From assembly GCF_009720825.1 (NCBI RefSeq), contig NZ_WNKY01000008.1:62001-126000 (forward strand): a stretch of 64,000 nt of DNA, read 5' to 3'. This stretch comes from Duganella radicis. GTDB lineage: Bacteria > Pseudomonadota > Gammaproteobacteria > Burkholderiales > Burkholderiaceae_D. Every line of letters starts with the position of its first letter. The stretch's first letter is position 1. Of this stretch, positions 18,406-26,579 are shown in pieces. The translations under genes and the position numbers were made by a program. The notes under the pieces were generated by a model. It was not told the DNA's origin and did not search any database. It saw only the letters and a program-made list of their open reading frames with translations.

Positions 18406-20175
18406 ATGCAAACACTCGCTCACTCCAGCCGGCCAAGCCTGAACTGGCCGCGCGGCGTGGTGGTAACGCTGGCCGCCGGCGTTATCTTCCTGCCGCTGAT
18501 CCTGATTTTTTATCAAAGCTTTTTGAACGCGCCGTTCTTCATGCCGGCCAAGGAGCTGGGCCTGGACGCCTACCGCTTCATCTTTGAAGATCCCGATTTC
18601 GCGGTGGCGTTCAAGAACGCGTTCTGGCTGGCCTCCGGGCTGGCGCTGATCGCGGTGCCGCTGGGCGGCATGCTGGCCTTCCTGATGATACGCACCGACC
18701 TGCCGGGCAAGGGCTTCATCGCGCCTTGCCTGCTGGTGCCGATCTTCGTGTCGCCGATGGTGATGGGCTTCGGCTACGTGGTGGCCATGGGGCCGGTGGG
18801 CTTCTACTCGCTGTGGGCCAAGGATCTGCTTGGCTTCATCCCGTGGAATATCTACTCCTTCACCAGCATCGTGGTGATCGCCGGCCTGACGCACGTGCCG
18901 CACGTCTACCTGTACGCTTCCTCGGCCCTGAAGAGCCTCGGCTCGGACGTGGAAGAGGCGGCGCGCGTCACCGGCGCCTCGCCGCTGCAAGTGATGTTCA
19001 ACGTCTCGCTGCCGATGATTACCCCGGCGCTGGCCTATGCCGGCGTGCTGGTGTTCTTCCTCGGTTTTGAAGTCTTCGGCCTGGTGCTGGTGCTGGGCGA
19101 TCCGGAAGGCCACATGGTGCTGGCCACCTATCTGTACAAGCTGACCAACAAGCTGGGCACGCCGTCGTATCACCTGATGGCCGCCGTTGCGGTCTGCCTG
19201 GTGATGGTGACCATGCCGCTGGTGATGGTGCAGCGCTGGCTGCTCAAGTCGTCCAACAAATTCGTCTCGATCAAGGGCAAGGGCGCGCGCACCAAGGCCA
19301 TGCCGCTGGGCCGCTGGAAGTGGTTGGCGTTCGCGCTGATCTTCGGCTGGCTGATGTTCACCATCATCATGCCGATGTCGGGCATTGTGCTGCGCTCCTT
19401 CGTGCAGTACTGGGGCGAGGGCGTGAAGCTGGCCGACGTGCTGACCTTGCAGCACTTCCGCGAAATCATCGAACAACCGGCGCTGGTGCGCGGCATCTTC
19501 AACACGGTGCTGATCGGCGTGATCGGCGGCGCCTGCGCGGTGATCTGCTACTGCGCCATCGCGCTGGCCATGCACCGCAAGCCGGACATGATCACCCGCT
19601 TCCTCGACTACAGTGTGCTGGTGCCGCGCGCCGTGCCTGGCCTGCTGGCCGGCCTGTCCTTCCTGTGGGTGTTCCTGTTCGTGCCAAGCTGGCTGGATGG
19701 CGCCCTGAAAGGCATGGACAACGGCGTGGCGATCTGGCTGAGCGAGCATGCGATCCCGATGCTGCGTTCCCTGCGTTCCACCATCTTCGCCCTGTGGCTG
19801 GCGTATTCGGTGGTGTGGCTGGCCTACGGCATGCGCCTGATTTCGACCGCGCTGCTGCAAGTGGGGCCGGAGCTGGAAGAGGCGGCGCGCGCGGTTGGCG
19901 CCACCCGCGGCAAGGTGACGCGCGATGTCACGGTGCCACTCATCAAATATGGCCTGCTGGGCGCGTGGCTGATGGTGTTCCTGATCTTTGAACGTGAATA
20001 TTCGACCGGCGTGTATCTGCTTTCGCCGGGCACGGAGGTGATCGGCGCGCTGCTGGTGTCGCTGTGGGCGACCGGCTCCACCGATCTGGTGGCGGCGCTT
20101 TCGTTCATCAACATTTCGCTGGTGGCCGTGGGCCTGGGCGTGGCACTGCGCTTCGGCGTCAAGCTGCATAACTGA
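18406..20175 (+). CDS. ABC transporter permease, two fused membrane domains (FbpB-like)
   Basis: A 589-residue inner-membrane protein with about 12 helices in two homologous halves. Each half carries an EAA loop that contacts the ATPase: DVEEAARVTGASPLQVMFNVSLP in the first and ELEEAARAVGATRGKVTRDVTVP in the second. One polypeptide thus replaces the usual permease dimer, as in FbpB/AfuB-type importers of iron, thiamine and phosphonates. It lies between the binding protein and ATPase genes in the same operon. Substrate cannot be read from the sequence. Confidence 0.92.
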   Translation: MQTLAHSSRPSLNWPRGVVVTLAAGVIFLPLILIFYQSFLNAPFFMPAKELGLDAYRFIFEDPDFAVAFKNAFWLASGLALIAVPLGGMLAFLMIRTDLPGKGFIAPCLLVPIFVSPMVMGFGYVVAMGPVGFYSLWAKDLLGFIPWNIYSFTSIVVIAGLTHVPHVYLYASSALKSLGSDVEEAARVTGASPLQVMFNVSLPMITPALAYAGVLVFFLGFEVFGLVLVLGDPEGHMVLATYLYKLTNKLGTPSYHLMAAVAVCLVMVTMPLVMVQRWLLKSSNKFVSIKGKGARTKAMPLGRWKWLAFALIFGWLMFTIIMPMSGIVLRSFVQYWGEGVKLADVLTLQHFREIIEQPALVRGIFNTVLIGVIGGACAVICYCAIALAMHRKPDMITRFLDYSVLVPRAVPGLLAGLSFLWVFLFVPSWLDGALKGMDNGVAIWLSEHAIPMLRSLRSTIFALWLAYSVVWLAYGMRLISTALLQVGPELEEAARAVGATRGKVTRDVTVPLIKYGLLGAWLMVFLIFEREYSTGVYLLSPGTEVIGALLVSLWATGSTDLVAALSFINISLVAVGLGVALRFGVKLHN

Positions 20176-20185
20176 GGTACATATT

Positions 20186-21268
20186 ATGAAACGAGACATC
20201 ATGACCAACGAACTGACTGTCAACGAGCTGCATCTGGACTACGGCAGCGGCGCCAGCGCCAACCCGATTCTCAAGGGCGTGTCCATGCACCTGCAAAAGG
20301 GCGAAGTGGTGGCGCTGCTGGGCCCTTCGGGCAGCGGCAAGACCACGCTGCTGCGCGCCGTGGCCGGGCTGGAAAGCCCGAAAGCCGGCACCATCGCCAT
20401 CGGTGAGCGCAATGTGTTCGACGGCGCGAAAGGCTTCGAGATGCCGGCCGAGCAGCGCAACCTCGGGCTGGTGTTCCAGTCCTACGCCCTGTGGCCGCAC
20501 AAGACGGTGTTCGACAACGTCGCCTATGGCCTCAAGCTGCGCAAGCTGGGCGCGGCCGACATCAAGGACAAGGTCAGCGACGTGCTGAAGAACCTGGGCC
20601 TGGGCCATCTGGCGGAACGCTTCCCGCACCAGCTGTCCGGCGGCCAGCAGCAGCGTGTGGCGATCGCGCGCGCGCTGGTCTACAACCCGCCGGTGATTTT
20701 GCTGGACGAGCCGCTGTCCAACCTCGACGCCAAGCTGCGCGAGGAGGCGCGCGCCTTCCTGCGCGAGCTGATTGTGCGCATGGGCCTTTCCGCGTTGATG
20801 GTCACGCACGACCAGGCCGAGGCGATGGCGATTTCGGACCGCATCCTGCTGCTCAATAACGGCAAGATCGAGCAGCAAGGCACGCCGCAAAGCATGTACG
20901 AAACGCCGGATACCTTGTTCACGGCCGAATTCATGGGCAGTAACAACCGCCTGCCGGCGCGCGTGGTCCAGCGCGACGGCAAGCAGGTGCAGCTGGAAGT
21001 CAATGGCACGCGTCTGCAAGCGACCGCGCGCGGCAACGGCGGCGGCGAGGCGGCCCTGATCCGCGTCGAGGAAGTCAAGGTCAGCGCCACGCAGGTGGAC
21101 AACGCCATCGAGCTGCCGCTGCTGACCTGCATGTACCTGGGCGACCGCTTCGAGTGCCTGTTCAAGAGCGCCAACGGCGAGATCAGCCTGCGCGCCTATT
21201 CCAAATATCGCCTGGATTCCGGCCGCTACTGGCTGCAACTGCCGTCAGACAAGCTCTGGGTGTTTTGA
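20186..21268 (+). CDS. ABC transporter ATP-binding protein (FbpC/PotA type)
   Basis: A 360-residue ATPase: Walker [10 protein letters not shown] near residue 49, Q-loop in [14 protein letters not shown], signature LSGGQQQR, Walker [21 protein letters not shown], and the H-loop His in [10 protein letters not shown]. The last ~110 residues form a TOBE-type regulatory domain. It drives the preceding permease. GAGG eight bases before the ATG at 20186 supports that start, though an ATG five codons later ([10 protein letters not shown]) is also possible. It is the last gene of the operon; a strong terminator begins 29 bases after the stop. Confidence 0.93.
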   Translation: MKRDIMTNELTVNELHLDYGSGASANPILKGVSMHLQKGEVVALLGPSGSGKTTLLRAVAGLESPKAGTIAIGERNVFDGAKGFEMPAEQRNLGLVFQSYALWPHKTVFDNVAYGLKLRKLGAADIKDKVSDVLKNLGLGHLAERFPHQLSGGQQQRVAIARALVYNPPVILLDEPLSNLDAKLREEARAFLRELIVRMGLSALMVTHDQAEAMAISDRILLLNNGKIEQQGTPQSMYETPDTLFTAEFMGSNNRLPARVVQRDGKQVQLEVNGTRLQATARGNGGGEAALIRVEEVKVSATQVDNAIELPLLTCMYLGDRFECLFKSANGEISLRAYSKYRLDSGRYWLQLPSDKLWVF

Positions 21269-21297
21269 CTCCCATCCTCCTTCGCCCTTGAGACAAA

Positions 21298-21329
21298 CGG
21301 CTCCGCAATCGTGCGGGGCCGTTTTTTTT
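21298..21329 (+). terminator. Intrinsic terminator of the ABC importer operon
   Basis: A 10-bp GC-rich stem (21298-21307 with 21312-21321, one T-G wobble, four-base loop) followed by eight T residues. It separates the uptake operon from the aryl polyene cluster. Confidence 0.9.
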
Positions 21330-21363
21330 ATCGAAATCTGCCAAGAATTGTGATTTTCGGAGA

Positions 21364-21380
21364 GAATTCCCGCGGAATTC
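21364..21380. promoter_or_regulatory. Inverted repeat upstream of the aryl polyene cluster
   Basis: GAATTCC, three bases, GGAATTC: a perfect 7-bp inverted repeat in the AT-richer gap of 240 bases before the cluster. A TATAAT hexamer lies downstream at 21458-21463, without a good -35 element at the right distance. The repeat could be an operator for the pigment operon; nothing else is seen in the gap. Confidence 0.4.
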
Positions 21381-21509
21381 CTCACGATTCTGAATCTATA
21401 TGTATAAAATAGTTGCTTTGTATCTATTTTTCCAATCCCAGCCCTTGACTGCTAGTCTATAATTTGCACAGCACGCCGGCCGGCGCTTTTCTGGATAAAT
21501 TATTAACAC

Positions 21510-22241
21510 ATGCGCACTCAAGGCGTTCGTTTCTCTATTGCCAGGCACGCCCACTGGGCGCCTGGGTTGAGCACTCCCGAAGCATGGGCCGCTTGGGCGC
21601 AGGCGCCGCACGGCATCGCCGCAGGCGAGGAGCCGGGGGTAAAGGCCATGCCGGCCATGCTGCGCCGTCGTGCCGGCTTCCTCGGCAAGATGGCGCTGGA
21701 GGTGGCGTATGAATGTCTGGATGGCCGTGGCGATATTCCCACCGTGTTCTGTTCGCGCCATGGCGACGTGGCGCGCGCGGTGGAATTGCTGGCCGATCTG
21801 GCGCGTGGCGAAGCGCTGTCGCCGACCGCATTCGGCATGGCGGTGCACAACGCGATACCCGGCTTGTTCACCATTGCGCGCGGCGACCGCGCGAATCACA
21901 TCGCGCTGGCGGCGGGGGCGGCCTCTATCGAGCACGCGGTGATTGAGGCATGCGGACTGCTGGCCGATGGCGCGCCGGCGGTGCTGCTGGTGGCCTGCGA
22001 TTGTCCGCTGCCGGAATTGTTCGCGCCCTTCCGGGACTGCGAAGAACAGCCGTACGCGTGGGCATGGTTGATGACCGCCGCCGAAGGCGATGTGGTGTCG
22101 CTGGATTGGACCGCCAGCGATGAAGCACCGTCCGCCGGCATGTCGGGCGGCCTGCGGGTGGCGGCTTTCCAGCTGGGCGAGGCGCGCGCCATGGAGCGCT
22201 GCGATGGCCGCCTGCGCTGGCGCTGGCGGCGGGAGGGCTGA
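21510..22241 (+). CDS. apeC: Aryl polyene chain-length factor-like ketosynthase (ApeC-like)
   Basis: A 243-residue protein corresponding to an N-terminal ketosynthase fold only (about half of a full KS), as in the beta-ketoacyl synthase-like ApeC family. The thiolase-type segment is present (FGMAVHNAIPGLFTIARG), but the position of the active-site cysteine reads LAAGAASIE, so it cannot form an acyl-thioester. In the Xenorhabdus aryl polyene system this subunit pairs with the ketosynthase ApeO and acts as chain-length factor. It is the first gene of the 18-gene cluster. The next gene starts with GTG one base past its stop. Confidence 0.85.
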   Translation: MRTQGVRFSIARHAHWAPGLSTPEAWAAWAQAPHGIAAGEEPGVKAMPAMLRRRAGFLGKMALEVAYECLDGRGDIPTVFCSRHGDVARAVELLADLARGEALSPTAFGMAVHNAIPGLFTIARGDRANHIALAAGAASIEHAVIEACGLLADGAPAVLLVACDCPLPELFAPFRDCEEQPYAWAWLMTAAEGDVVSLDWTASDEAPSAGMSGGLRVAAFQLGEARAMERCDGRLRWRWRREG

Positions 22242-22242
22242 C

Positions 22243-23016
22243 GTGATCGCGCGTCTGTCGCTTTATTGGCGGGTACTCGCCACCGGCCTGAGTTTCGCGG
22301 TGTTCGGCATCGGCGGCCTGCTGCTGCGCGTGCTGGTGTTCCCGCTGCTGAATGTTCTCATCTGGACGCCGGCGCTGCGCGTGACGGCGGCGCGTGCGGT
22401 GATACGCCATGCTTTCCGCGCTTATGTGGACCTGATGCGCGTGCTGGGGGTGCTGCGTTATGAGGTGCGCGGCCTGGGGAAGCTGGAACGAGGTGGCCTG
22501 CTGATACTGGCCAATCATCCGACGCTGATCGATACGGTGTTCCTGATGGCGTTTGTCAAGAATGCCGACTGCATTGTTAAAAGCGCGCTGTGGAACAACC
22601 CGTTCACGCGCGGGCCGGTGCGAGCCGCCGGCTACATCAGCAATGACAGCGGGGCGGGCCTGGTGGACGACTGCATCGCTTCTCTTGAACGGGGCAATAA
22701 CCTGATCGTGTTCCCGGAAGGGACGCGCACGCCGGGCAACGGCGTCATCAGCATGAAGCGCGGCGCCGCCAATATTGCGGTGCGCGGCGCGCGCGATATG
22801 ACGCCGGTGCTGATCCGCTGTGAGCCGGCGACGCTGGGCAAGGGAGGGAAGTGGTGGCGTGTGCCGCCTCGGCGCGTGCTGATACAGATAGACGTGCAGG
22901 ATGACCTGGCGGTTGCAAGCTTCACTGACAATGGCGTCAGCGAAGTGATGGCGGCGCGCCGGCTGACTGAGTTTTTACAAAATTATTTTACCGTGAAGTG
23001 CCAAAGCCATGCTTGA
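22243..23016 (+). CDS. apeD: Lysophospholipid acyltransferase-like protein (ApeD-like, PlsC fold)
   Basis: A 257-residue membrane-associated acyltransferase with an N-terminal hydrophobic region (residues 8-40) and PlsC motifs NHPTLID (NHx4D, catalytic His and Asp) and FPEGTRTPG. In aryl polyene clusters such enzymes are thought to attach the polyene to a lipid or glycerol-type anchor in the inner membrane. GTG at 22243 is the start that follows the previous stop directly; longer upstream frames would lie inside apeC. Its last eight bases overlap the start of the first acyl carrier protein gene. Confidence 0.85.
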   Translation: MIARLSLYWRVLATGLSFAVFGIGGLLLRVLVFPLLNVLIWTPALRVTAARAVIRHAFRAYVDLMRVLGVLRYEVRGLGKLERGGLLILANHPTLIDTVFLMAFVKNADCIVKSALWNNPFTRGPVRAAGYISNDSGAGLVDDCIASLERGNNLIVFPEGTRTPGNGVISMKRGAANIAVRGARDMTPVLIRCEPATLGKGGKWWRVPPRRVLIQIDVQDDLAVASFTDNGVSEVMAARRLTEFLQNYFTVKCQSHA

Positions 23017-23263
23017 ACTGGAAGTGAAACAACTGATTATCGATGTTCTGCAACTGGAAGATATCACGCCGGAGGATATCGATAGCGCAGAGCCGCTGTT
23101 CGTCGAAGGTCTCGGCCTGGATTCGATCGATGCGCTGGAACTGGGTGTGGCCCTGCAAAAGCGGTACGGTATCTCCCTGTCGGCGGACTCGGAAGATACG
23201 CGCCGTCATTTCGCCTCGGTGCAGGCGCTGACGGCCATGATTGAAAGTCACAGAAAGAAGTAA
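23009..23263 (+). CDS. apeE: Acyl carrier protein (ApeE-like)
   Basis: An 84-residue acyl carrier protein. Ser39 in GLGLDSIDALEL is the phosphopantetheine attachment site, and the flanking acidic helix 2 is typical for docking of type II synthase partners. It holds the growing aryl polyene chain during elongation. The ATG overlaps the acyltransferase gene by eight bases. The prosthetic group is probably added by the phosphopantetheinyl transferase encoded at 38808. Which of the two carrier proteins carries starter versus extender units cannot be told from sequence. Confidence 0.9.
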   Translation: MLELEVKQLIIDVLQLEDITPEDIDSAEPLFVEGLGLDSIDALELGVALQKRYGISLSADSEDTRRHFASVQALTAMIESHRKK

Positions 23264-23287
23264 ATAAAAAAGAAGGGATAGCTAGAA

Positions 23288-23557
23288 ATGATCGATTTGA
23301 ATGAAATGAGCAGAGACCAGCTGCAAAACTGGTTGGTTGATCTGCTGGCGGAGATGTTCGAACTCGACAAGTCCGAACTGCGCGCCGACTCCAATCTGTA
23401 CGCGGATCTGGATATCGACAGTATCGACGCGGTCGACCTGGCGGTGAAACTGAAACAGATGACCGGCAAGCGCCTGGCGCCGGAAGTGTTCAAGAGCATC
23501 CGCACTATCGGCGACGTCGTCGATGCGCTGGCCGGCATGACGGAGCAGGCGGCTTAA
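23288..23557 (+). CDS. apeF: Acyl carrier protein (ApeF-like)
   Basis: An 89-residue acyl carrier protein with Ser45 in DLDIDSIDAVDLAVKLK as the phosphopantetheine site. It is only distantly similar to the preceding carrier protein, so the pair are not a recent duplication. A leader of 24 bases with an AAGAAGGGA ribosome site separates them, one of the few non-overlapping junctions in the cluster, which may set this gene's higher translation. Two carrier proteins are the norm in aryl polyene clusters. Confidence 0.9.
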   Translation: MIDLNEMSRDQLQNWLVDLLAEMFELDKSELRADSNLYADLDIDSIDAVDLAVKLKQMTGKRLAPEVFKSIRTIGDVVDALAGMTEQAA

Positions 23558-23562
23558 GCGCG

Positions 23563-24108
23563 ATGCCGATGACAGTTTTAACGGTGCTGGTGACGCTGCT
23601 GTATCCATTGGCGATCTGGTTCGGTCACGGACAGGTGGAGCCGCGCTGGCTGGCCGGTTTGCTGCTGCTGGCGGCGGCCACGCGCTTGCCGGCGCTGAAG
23701 CTGAGCGGCGTCGCGCGCTGGTCTGTGGCCGGCGCGCTGGTGTTGGTCGGCTGCGCCATCTGGAGCAATCTGCTGCTGCCATTGAAACTGTATCCGGTGC
23801 TGGTGAATATGGCTTTGCTGGCCGGTTTCGGCTACAGCCTGACGACGCCGGTGTCCGCAGTCGAACGCATGGCGCGTCTGAGCGGGCAGGATTTTCCGCC
23901 GGTGGCGCAAGCCTATATGCGCAAGGTGACGCAGGTGTGGTGCGTTTTTTTCGTGCTGAATGGCGCGACCGCCTTTGGCACCGCGCTGTGGGCGTCGGAG
24001 GCCGTATGGTCGCTGTACACCGGGGTGGTGTCGTATGCCCTGATGGGTATCTTGTTTGGTGCGGAGTACCTGGTGCGTCTGCGGTTCAAGCGGCTGCATC
24101 ATGTCTGA
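23563..24108 (+). CDS. apeG: Inner-membrane protein of aryl polyene clusters (ApeG-like, COG4648)
   Basis: A 181-residue protein with about five hydrophobic segments and a conserved FPPVAQAYMRKVTQVWCVFFVLNG segment, characteristic of the COG4648 family found in aryl polyene clusters. Its biochemical function is not established; the membrane nature suggests a role in anchoring the synthase or moving the product. It starts five bases after apeF and its stop overlaps the start of the adenylating enzyme gene by eight bases. Confidence 0.8.
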   Translation: MPMTVLTVLVTLLYPLAIWFGHGQVEPRWLAGLLLLAAATRLPALKLSGVARWSVAGALVLVGCAIWSNLLLPLKLYPVLVNMALLAGFGYSLTTPVSAVERMARLSGQDFPPVAQAYMRKVTQVWCVFFVLNGATAFGTALWASEAVWSLYTGVVSYALMGILFGAEYLVRLRFKRLHHV

Positions 24109-25843
24109 CCGTATCGAACATTTATATTCGGCGCTGGTGGCGCGTCCGGCTGACGGTATCGTCGGCTGGCGCGGAGCGGAGCGTATCAGCAATTCCGCAT
24201 TCCTGGCGCGCTTGCATGCATGGCATGGCCTGCTGATCGCGCAGGCCGGCCGCAACTTCGCGCTGTACATGGATGACAGCATTGAGTTCAGCGCGGCGTT
24301 GCTGGGCGCTTGGCATGCGGGCAAGACGGTCTGGCTGAGCGCCGATGCGTTGCCCGCGACCTGCGAATCCCTGAGGGCATCGGTGGATGGCTTCCTCGGC
24401 GAGTTTCCGGCCGCGATGTCGCCGATGCGGCCGCTGGCCGCGTTGCCGGTGTCATTGAGCGCGGGCCTCGCCACGGATCTGCATGGCGACATGCCGGCGC
24501 TGGTGGTGTTCACCTCCGGTAGCACCGGCGCGGCGCAGGCGATTCCCAAGAAACTGTCGCAACTGGCCAACGAGGTGGAAACGCTGGAACTGCTGTTTGG
24601 CGAGCGCGCACCCGCTGCGGCGGTGTGGGCGACGGTGTCGCATCAGCACATTTACGGTTTGCTGTTCAAGGTTCTGTGGCCGTTGGCGACGAGACGGGCG
24701 ATGCACGCCCTGAGCGTGAGCTATCCCGAGGAACTGGCGCAGGCGCTGGCCGCCGCGCCTTGCGTGCTGGTGGCCAGCCCGGCGCATTTGAAGCGTCTGC
24801 CGGAGCATCTGGACTGGCGCGGCGCCGCCGCCATGCTGCGCGCGGTGTTCTCTTCCGGCGGCCCGCTGGCGCCGGATGCGGCGTTGACGGCGGGCGCGTT
24901 GCTGGGCAGTGTGCCGGTGGAGGTGTATGGCAGTTCGGAGACCGGTGGCGTCGCCTGGCGCCAGCGCGCGTCGCTTGAGGATAACGCATGGACGCCGTTC
25001 CCCACCGTCGACTGGCGTCTCGATGAGGAGGATGGCGCGTTGGAAGTGCGATCGCCGCATCTGGCGGATGACGGCTGGCTGGCGCTGGCCGACCGCGCGG
25101 AGCGCGTTGAGCACGAGGGCGCGCGGCGCTTCCTGCTGCTCGGCCGCCGCGACCGCATCGTTAAAATTGAAGAGAAACGCATCTCGCTGAGCGCCATGGA
25201 GGCGGCGTTGACCGCATCCGGCCTGGCGGCCGAAGCGCGCGTGCTGCCGTGCGAGCCGGAGGCGGGCGAACGCCAGCGCCTTGCCGCGTTTGTCGTTCCC
25301 ACCGCGGCAGGCCGTGCGTTGCTGGACAGCGAAGGCAAGAACGCGCTGAACAAGCGCCTGCGCGCGGTGCTGGCGGCGGTGGTGGACGCCGTCGCATTGC
25401 CGCGCCGCTGGCGCTATCTGGAGCGGATGCCGGTCAATGCGCAAGGCAAAACCACCATGGCCGCCTTGCTGGCATTGCTGGAAGAAGAGCGCCCGCTGTT
25501 CCCGCGCATCACCGAACTGGAATGCGGCCACCAGCGCGTGGTGCTGGAACTGACCGCACCCGCGAACCTGCTGTACTTCGATGGTCATTTCGATGTCGCG
25601 CCGATACTGCCAGGCGTGGTGCAGCTCGACTGGGCAATTCATTTCGGCCGCCGGTACTTCAAGTTGCCGCCGATATTCAAAGGCATGCAGCAGCTGAAGT
25701 TCCAGCAAGTGGTGGCGCCCGAGACCCCGGTGCGGCTGGAGTTGACGCACGATCCGGTCAAGGACTACCTGCAATTCCGCTATGTGTCCGGCGCGGGCCA
25801 GCATGCCAGTGGCCGCATTCTGTTCGGAGGGGGCGATGTTTAA
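24101..25843 (+). CDS. Fused aryl-acid adenylating enzyme and dehydratase (ApeH-ApeI)
   Basis: A 580-residue fusion. Residues 1 to about 450 are an ANL-superfamily adenylating enzyme: P-loop VVFTSGSTGAAQAIPK, YGSSETGGVAWR (A5), and a C-terminal RDRIVKIEEKRISL hinge (A8). It would activate the aryl acid starter and load it on a carrier protein. Residues from about 465 form a hotdog dehydratase, with GHFDVAPILPGVVQLDWAIHFG carrying the FabZ-type catalytic His. In E. coli-type clusters these are separate ApeH and ApeI, so this is a domain fusion in one continuous frame. Start at 24101 overlaps apeG; the next gene overlaps its end by eight bases. Confidence 0.88.
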   Translation: MSDRIEHLYSALVARPADGIVGWRGAERISNSAFLARLHAWHGLLIAQAGRNFALYMDDSIEFSAALLGAWHAGKTVWLSADALPATCESLRASVDGFLGEFPAAMSPMRPLAALPVSLSAGLATDLHGDMPALVVFTSGSTGAAQAIPKKLSQLANEVETLELLFGERAPAAAVWATVSHQHIYGLLFKVLWPLATRRAMHALSVSYPEELAQALAAAPCVLVASPAHLKRLPEHLDWRGAAAMLRAVFSSGGPLAPDAALTAGALLGSVPVEVYGSSETGGVAWRQRASLEDNAWTPFPTVDWRLDEEDGALEVRSPHLADDGWLALADRAERVEHEGARRFLLLGRRDRIVKIEEKRISLSAMEAALTASGLAAEARVLPCEPEAGERQRLAAFVVPTAAGRALLDSEGKNALNKRLRAVLAAVVDAVALPRRWRYLERMPVNAQGKTTMAALLALLEEERPLFPRITELECGHQRVVLELTAPANLLYFDGHFDVAPILPGVVQLDWAIHFGRRYFKLPPIFKGMQQLKFQQVVAPETPVRLELTHDPVKDYLQFRYVSGAGQHASGRILFGGGDV

Positions 25844-26579
25844 ACCTGTCATCGTGGTCCCGGTCTACAACCACGAACACGCCATCGGCGCGGTGCTGGC
25901 TGGTCTGCTGCGCCATGGCGTGCCGTGCATGCTGGTGGACGATGGCAGCTCCGTGTCATGCGCAGCCGTGCTGGATGCCTTGGCGCGCGCACATCCGGCC
26001 GAGGTGGAACTGGTGCGCCTTCCATATAATCAGGGCAAAGGCGCGGCCGTGCTGGCGGGCTTCCGTCAGGCCGCGGTGCGCGGCTATACCCATGTGCTGC
26101 AAATCGACGCCGACGGCCAGCATGAGACGGCCGATGTGCCGAAGTTCCTGGCATTGGCGGAAGCGAATCCCGCCGCCATCATTTGCGGCTATCCGGTGTA
26201 TGACGAGTCGGTGCCGAAAGCGCGCCTGTACGGCCGCTACGCTACGCACATCTGGGTGTGGATTAACACGCTGTCGCTGGAGATCCGCGATTCCATGTGC
26301 GGCTTCCGCGTTTATCCGGTGGCGCCGGTGAATACGCTGGCGGCGCGCCACGCCATCGGCGTTCGCATGAACTTCGACACCGACATCGTGGTGCGCCTGT
26401 TCTGGAACGGCCTGCGTGTCATCAACATTGGCACCAGCGTGTCCTACCCGAGCGACGGCGTGTCCCACTTCCGCGTATGGCGCGACAATGTGCTGATCTC
26501 GTGGATGCACACGGTACTGTTTTTCGGCATGCTGTCGCGTATCCCCAAACTGCTGGCGCGGAAATGGCAGGCCAAATGA
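25836..26579 (+). CDS. Glycosyltransferase family 2 of the aryl polyene cluster
   Basis: A 247-residue GT-A glycosyltransferase: VVPVYNHEHAIGAVLAGLLRHG at the start, LVDDGSS, and the metal-binding DADGQHE near residue 90, with one hydrophobic patch near the C-terminus. It is of the dolichol-phosphate-mannose-synthase-like type. It probably adds a sugar to the lipid-anchored polyene or its glycerol head. In many clusters the glycosyltransferase and the next acyltransferase are one protein (ApeJ-like); here they are two genes joined by ATGA. Start at 25836 overlaps the fusion gene. Confidence 0.83.
   Translation: MFKPVIVVPVYNHEHAIGAVLAGLLRHGVPCMLVDDGSSVSCAAVLDALARAHPAEVELVRLPYNQGKGAAVLAGFRQAAVRGYTHVLQIDADGQHETADVPKFLALAEANPAAIICGYPVYDESVPKARLYGRYATHIWVWINTLSLEIRDSMCGFRVYPVAPVNTLAARHAIGVRMNFDTDIVVRLFWNGLRVINIGTSVSYPSDGVSHFRVWRDNVLISWMHTVLFFGMLSRIPKLLARKWQAK

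Noticed and set aside
17227..20223. A very long open frame on the minus strand, opposite the permease and binding-protein genes, rich in His, Gln and Arg.
   Set aside because: It is the antisense shadow of high-GC coding DNA; composition is unlike real proteins, no motif is seen, and the plus strand carries clear ABC transporter genes.
21445..21463. TTGACT and TATAAT as a promoter for the pigment cluster.
   Set aside because: The two hexamers are only seven bases apart, far too close for sigma-70; the TATAAT alone remains a possible -10.
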